The notes under the pieces are model-generated. The model did no database searches and had not been told where the DNA came from. It was given only the letters and a program-made list of their open reading frames with translations. This document shows, piece by piece, positions 48,687 through 50,954 of a stretch of DNA of 50,954 nucleotides (within the stretch, counting starts at the first letter, position 1; the number at the start of each line of letters is the position of its first letter). Position numbers and translations under genes: made by a program. This DNA is from a bacterium (GTDB lineage: Bacteria; Patescibacteriota; Microgenomatia; UBA1406; GWC2-37-13). The stretch is from NCBI GenBank assembly GCA_021825445.1, contig JAKAHA010000006.1, forward strand, positions 1-50,954, in the 5' to 3' direction.

Positions 48687-49133
48687 TCAACTTTTAGTGT
48701 ATTCTTTAATTTCCCTTTCTTCCCTGATCTTTATATCTCTTTGCTTCTCTACCTTTCTCTTTTCAATGTCTTTTCTGCCCTTTACCAATGCTATTTCTAG
48801 CTTGATATGAGGACCTTTATTATAACAGCTGACGGGTGCCAAAGTCAATCCTTGCCCAGCCATTTTTACCTTCAATTTTAAGAGCTCGCTCTTGTGTAAA
48901 AGCAATTTTCTTGACCTTTTTGACTCATAGGTTTCGTTCCTGGCGAACTTATAGACCGGTATGTCAGCGTTAATAAGATAGACCTCAGATCCCATAATCC
49001 TTACAAAAGCATCATCGATCCGAAGTCCTCCGGCGCGGATTGATTTAACTTCGGCTCCGGTGAGAACAATCCCAGCCTCATATTTTTCGATCTCACGATA
49101 GTCGCGATGGAATTTACGATTAATGATTTTCAT
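48687..49133 (-). CDS. smpB: SsrA-binding protein SmpB
   Basis: 148-residue tmRNA partner that places tmRNA in the empty A site. 'NRKFHRDYREIEKYEAGIVLTGAEVKSIRAGGLRIDDAFVRIMGSEVYLINADIPVYKFA', 'RSRKLLLHKSELLKLKVKMAGQGLTLAPVSCYNKGPHIKLEIALVKGRKDIEKRKVEKQRDIKIREERE' is the full family pattern, with a basic C-terminal tail. Followed by ssrA on the same strand. Confidence 0.97.
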   Translation of the reverse strand: MKIINRKFHRDYREIEKYEAGIVLTGAEVKSIRAGGLRIDDAFVRIMGSEVYLINADIPVYKFARNETYESKRSRKLLLHKSELLKLKVKMAGQGLTLAPVSCYNKGPHIKLEIALVKGRKDIEKRKVEKQRDIKIREEREIKEYTKS

Positions 49134-49167
49134 AAAACCATTATAACATCAAGATTGAGCAAGAAAA

Positions 49168-49515
49168 TTAATACGCAGCTCCTTTAAATTTTGGACAGTT
49201 AGTCTTTGCCCACTGTAGAAATTGTGGTTTACAATCATTTTTATCAATGCTAATTGGAGGCATACAATTTACCCACTCATCTTCCGGACATTGATAGTTG
49301 TTAGGAGCGACGGTTATGGTCGGCTTAGTTTTTACGACTTTAGGACAAGCTGCAAATTCACATTTTGGTCCACTTCGCCCAACTGTTGATCCATCCGGGC
49401 AAATAAGCGCTTCTTGTGTACAAGGAATTTTATAGGTAGGCTTGATGCCGGAGACAAGATACATAACCGTAGCTAAAATAACGATAAGGATTAATCCAAC
49501 CAGGCTTCTTTTCAT
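49168..49515 (-). CDS. Small membrane-anchored Cys-rich protein
   Basis: 115 residues: one N-terminal helix (about residues 4-23), then an exported part with paired cysteines 'IPCTQEALICPDGSTVGRSGPKCEFAACPK' and 'QCPEDEWVNCMPP...DCKPQFLQWAKTNCP'. The first module resembles a short Kazal-like 'C-x-D-G-x-T/S-Y/V' unit common in CPR secreted proteins. It probably follows its own promoter rather than smpB's. Function unknown. Confidence 0.65.
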   Translation of the reverse strand: MKRSLVGLILIVILATVMYLVSGIKPTYKIPCTQEALICPDGSTVGRSGPKCEFAACPKVVKTKPTITVAPNNYQCPEDEWVNCMPPISIDKNDCKPQFLQWAKTNCPKFKGAAY

Positions 49516-49537
49516 ATATTTATAAATATAAAATTAT

Positions 49538-49543
49538 TATAAT
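49538..49543 (+). promoter_or_regulatory. -10 box (TATAAT) of the GT-C transferase gene
   Basis: TATAAT six bases before the ATG at 49550; leaderless geometry. Confidence 0.5.
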
Positions 49544-49549
49544 GTATAA

Positions 49550-50869
49550 ATGAATTTTATAAAAAAGCATTTGTTATTTTCTCTATTTTTACTTGGGTTA
49601 TTTGTTCGACTTTCGATAATTTTTTATGATTATAGTTGGGATGTAAACAATCATATGGTCTGGGCAAAAGATTTTTTGGTCAGAGGTTCGAAGAATTTTT
49701 TTGAAACCCAATCTTCAAATGTCTTTGCCAATCTTACTCCAAATTATCCACCACTGGCAATCTATATTTTTGTATTAATGAGGGCGATAAATCCGATGAT
49801 CCACAATGTCTATTGGTGGCTCAATCTTCATATTCCACTTGTTCCGTCAAACTTTATTTTCTTTTTAGAGAAGCTTGTTTTTTTAGCGGCGCTAATGAAA
49901 ATTCCTGCAATTTTAGCCGATCTTGGGATTGCTTATCTTATTTTTATTTTTGCAAAAAAAATAATTCCAAAAGACAAAAAAAGCCAAATTATTGCAGTCT
50001 GTCTTATACTTTTAAATTTTTCATTTATTTATAACAGTGCCTTATGGGGGCAGATCGATTCAATCCCAATTTTTTTATTTCTTATCTCAATTTATTTTCT
50101 AATTTATACACGACGAAGCATTGTTTCAACCATATTTCTGATATTGGCACTTCTCGTAAAACCAACGGTTTTAATTTTTTTCCCCGTATACATTATTTTA
50201 TTTGTTCAAAAATTTGGAATAAAAAAGTCGATCATCAATTTTTTTATTGCCAATATTATTTTTTATCTTTTTTTTCTTCCGTTCATGCAAGGAAAAGATA
50301 TTTTTCTATATCCATATGAGACTTATATTAATAAAATCTTAGCTGCTCAAAGTTTACCTTACGTCACCAATGGAGCTTTAAATTTTTGGGTATTGATCGC
50401 AGGTTTTAGAGGGATAAAAGATACGGCTTTCTTTTTATTAAATATTCCCTACAGATATTTTGGATATTTAATAGTAGGGATAATTAACATCTTTGTTATT
50501 TTGTGTCTTTTAAAAAGCAAGAAAATAACCGAAGACTTTTTTATGGCTTTATTTATTGCTTCTTTTGCGGCGTTTTTATTTTTAACCAAAATGCATGAGC
50601 GCTATAGTTTATTACCTTTGGTTTTTTTACTTATTTATTCATTTAAAAAAAGAAAATTTATTGTTTGGTTTGTTATTCTGTCACTTATAAGTTTTATTAA
50701 TCATTACCGTAATTGGACCGTGCCACGAATCGAACAGGCAACGAAGATCATTGAAGGTATGCCGTTTGTCTATATTATTTCTGTCATCAACATTCTTATA
50801 TTTTTTTATTTATCTTGGTCTTTCTTTCGGTCAATTCGCTCTAAACCAAGAGCCTTGACGACGAAATAA
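49550..50869 (+). CDS. GT-C family membrane glycosyltransferase
   Basis: 439 residues with about ten hydrophobic helices. The first outer loop has the GT-C acidic motif 'YDYSWDVNNHMVWAKDFL' and later 'NLTPNYPPLAIYIFVLMRAI' and 'ALWGQIDSIPIFLFLISIYFL', as in mannosyltransferases of the DUF2029-like or ALG-type group that use polyprenyl-phosphate sugars. 'KMHERYSLLPLVFLLIYSF' near residue 345 is typical of the C-terminal part. Donor and acceptor are unknown. Its 3' end overlaps the convergent mscL gene by 64 bp. Confidence 0.85.
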   Translation: MNFIKKHLLFSLFLLGLFVRLSIIFYDYSWDVNNHMVWAKDFLVRGSKNFFETQSSNVFANLTPNYPPLAIYIFVLMRAINPMIHNVYWWLNLHIPLVPSNFIFFLEKLVFLAALMKIPAILADLGIAYLIFIFAKKIIPKDKKSQIIAVCLILLNFSFIYNSALWGQIDSIPIFLFLISIYFLIYTRRSIVSTIFLILALLVKPTVLIFFPVYIILFVQKFGIKKSIINFFIANIIFYLFFLPFMQGKDIFLYPYETYINKILAAQSLPYVTNGALNFWVLIAGFRGIKDTAFFLLNIPYRYFGYLIVGIINIFVILCLLKSKKITEDFFMALFIASFAAFLFLTKMHERYSLLPLVFLLIYSFKKRKFIVWFVILSLISFINHYRNWTVPRIEQATKIIEGMPFVYIISVINILIFFYLSWSFFRSIRSKPRALTTK

Positions 50870-50952
50870 ACGACAAAAGCAAGGATTAAAAAATCAATGC
50901 ATGAGCTTACAAAGTGACCCCAAAGGACTTTATTTTGACGAAGGGTAAAATA
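50806..50952 (-). CDS. mscL: Large-conductance mechanosensitive channel, C-terminal part
   Basis: The last ~48 residues are visible; the gene continues past the right edge. 'FTLRQNKVLWGHFVSSCIDFLILAFVVYFVVKALGLERIDRKKDQDK' matches the second transmembrane helix and basic tail of MscL ('G-x-F-I-x-x-x-I-x-F-x-I-v-A-f-v-i-F-x-v-v-K'). Only this fragment supports the call, so another small two-helix channel cannot be excluded. Confidence 0.65.
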   Translation of the reverse strand, partial: YFTLRQNKVLWGHFVSSCIDFLILAFVVYFVVKALGLERIDRKKDQDK

Positions 50953-50954
50953 CA

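Noticed and set aside
48610-48810. 66-residue basic ORF on the plus strand over the smpB 3' end
   Set aside because: Its first third is the long hairpin and the rest is antisense to smpB; no promoter or homology.

Overview
This AT-rich window with short intergenic gaps most resembles a Candidate Phyla Radiation (Patescibacteria) genome, probably of the Microgenomates branch. That placement is an inference from gene content: a conjugation-like type IV secretion set in the CPR arrangement (PrgI-like protein, separate TraC-like protein, short VirB4, HerA/TraD-like coupling ATPase, VirB6-like giant), Pro/Thr-rich LPxTG-type surface proteins, a four-domain S1 protein, a Cys-repeat surface protein, and TGA used as an ordinary stop. 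No rRNA is present to settle it.

Layout. 1-900: gatC and partial gatA, and tRNA-Pro. 1-8.7 kb: a PIG-V-like membrane mannosyltransferase, PBP2, a flavin reductase, the coupling ATPase, acylphosphatase and two small membrane proteins. 8.7-23 kb: a complete branched-chain amino acid cluster, leuACDB and then aminotransferase-ilvBN-ilvA-cupin-ilvD-ridA-ilvC, split by a DUF2000 gene and an XRE/ImmA pair. Each half is preceded by a short leader ORF (Leu-rich; Ile-Ile-Val-Leu-Ile) and an intrinsic terminator, i.e. an apparent ribosome-mediated attenuator. 23-29 kb: radC, a frameshifted PPC-domain gene, tRNA-Ala, T4SS genes and S1. 29-33.7 kb: a Xer-like protein with altered catalytic residues, then dnaA, dnaN and a gene matching the minimal protein-only RNase P family (HARP/UPF0278), with DnaA boxes on both sides of dnaA. 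33.8-46 kb: envelope and secretion genes, PepP, a Phd/RelE toxin-antitoxin pair, a GH39-like enzyme, SIMPL and DUF421 proteins, and a Cys-repeat protein. 46-48.1 kb: an uncharacterised three-gene operon ending in a HEPN-like protein, next to tmRNA. 48-51 kb: ssrA, a long hairpin, smpB, a small Cys-rich protein, a GT-C transferase and partial mscL.

Four themes cross the window. (1) Many genes have an extended -10 box ending 5-10 nt before the ATG, which predicts leaderless mRNAs. (2) Several families of palindromic or low-complexity elements sit between genes and also in frame inside genes (mannosyltransferase, mrdA, flavin reductase, leuD, pepP) and supply stop or start codons (leuD, ilvN). 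(3) Two genes (ImmA peptidase, PPC protein) need a -1 shift at an A-run to be read through. (4) Amino acid biosynthesis is unusually complete for this kind of organism and appears to be controlled by attenuation, with a LeuA that lacks its feedback domain.
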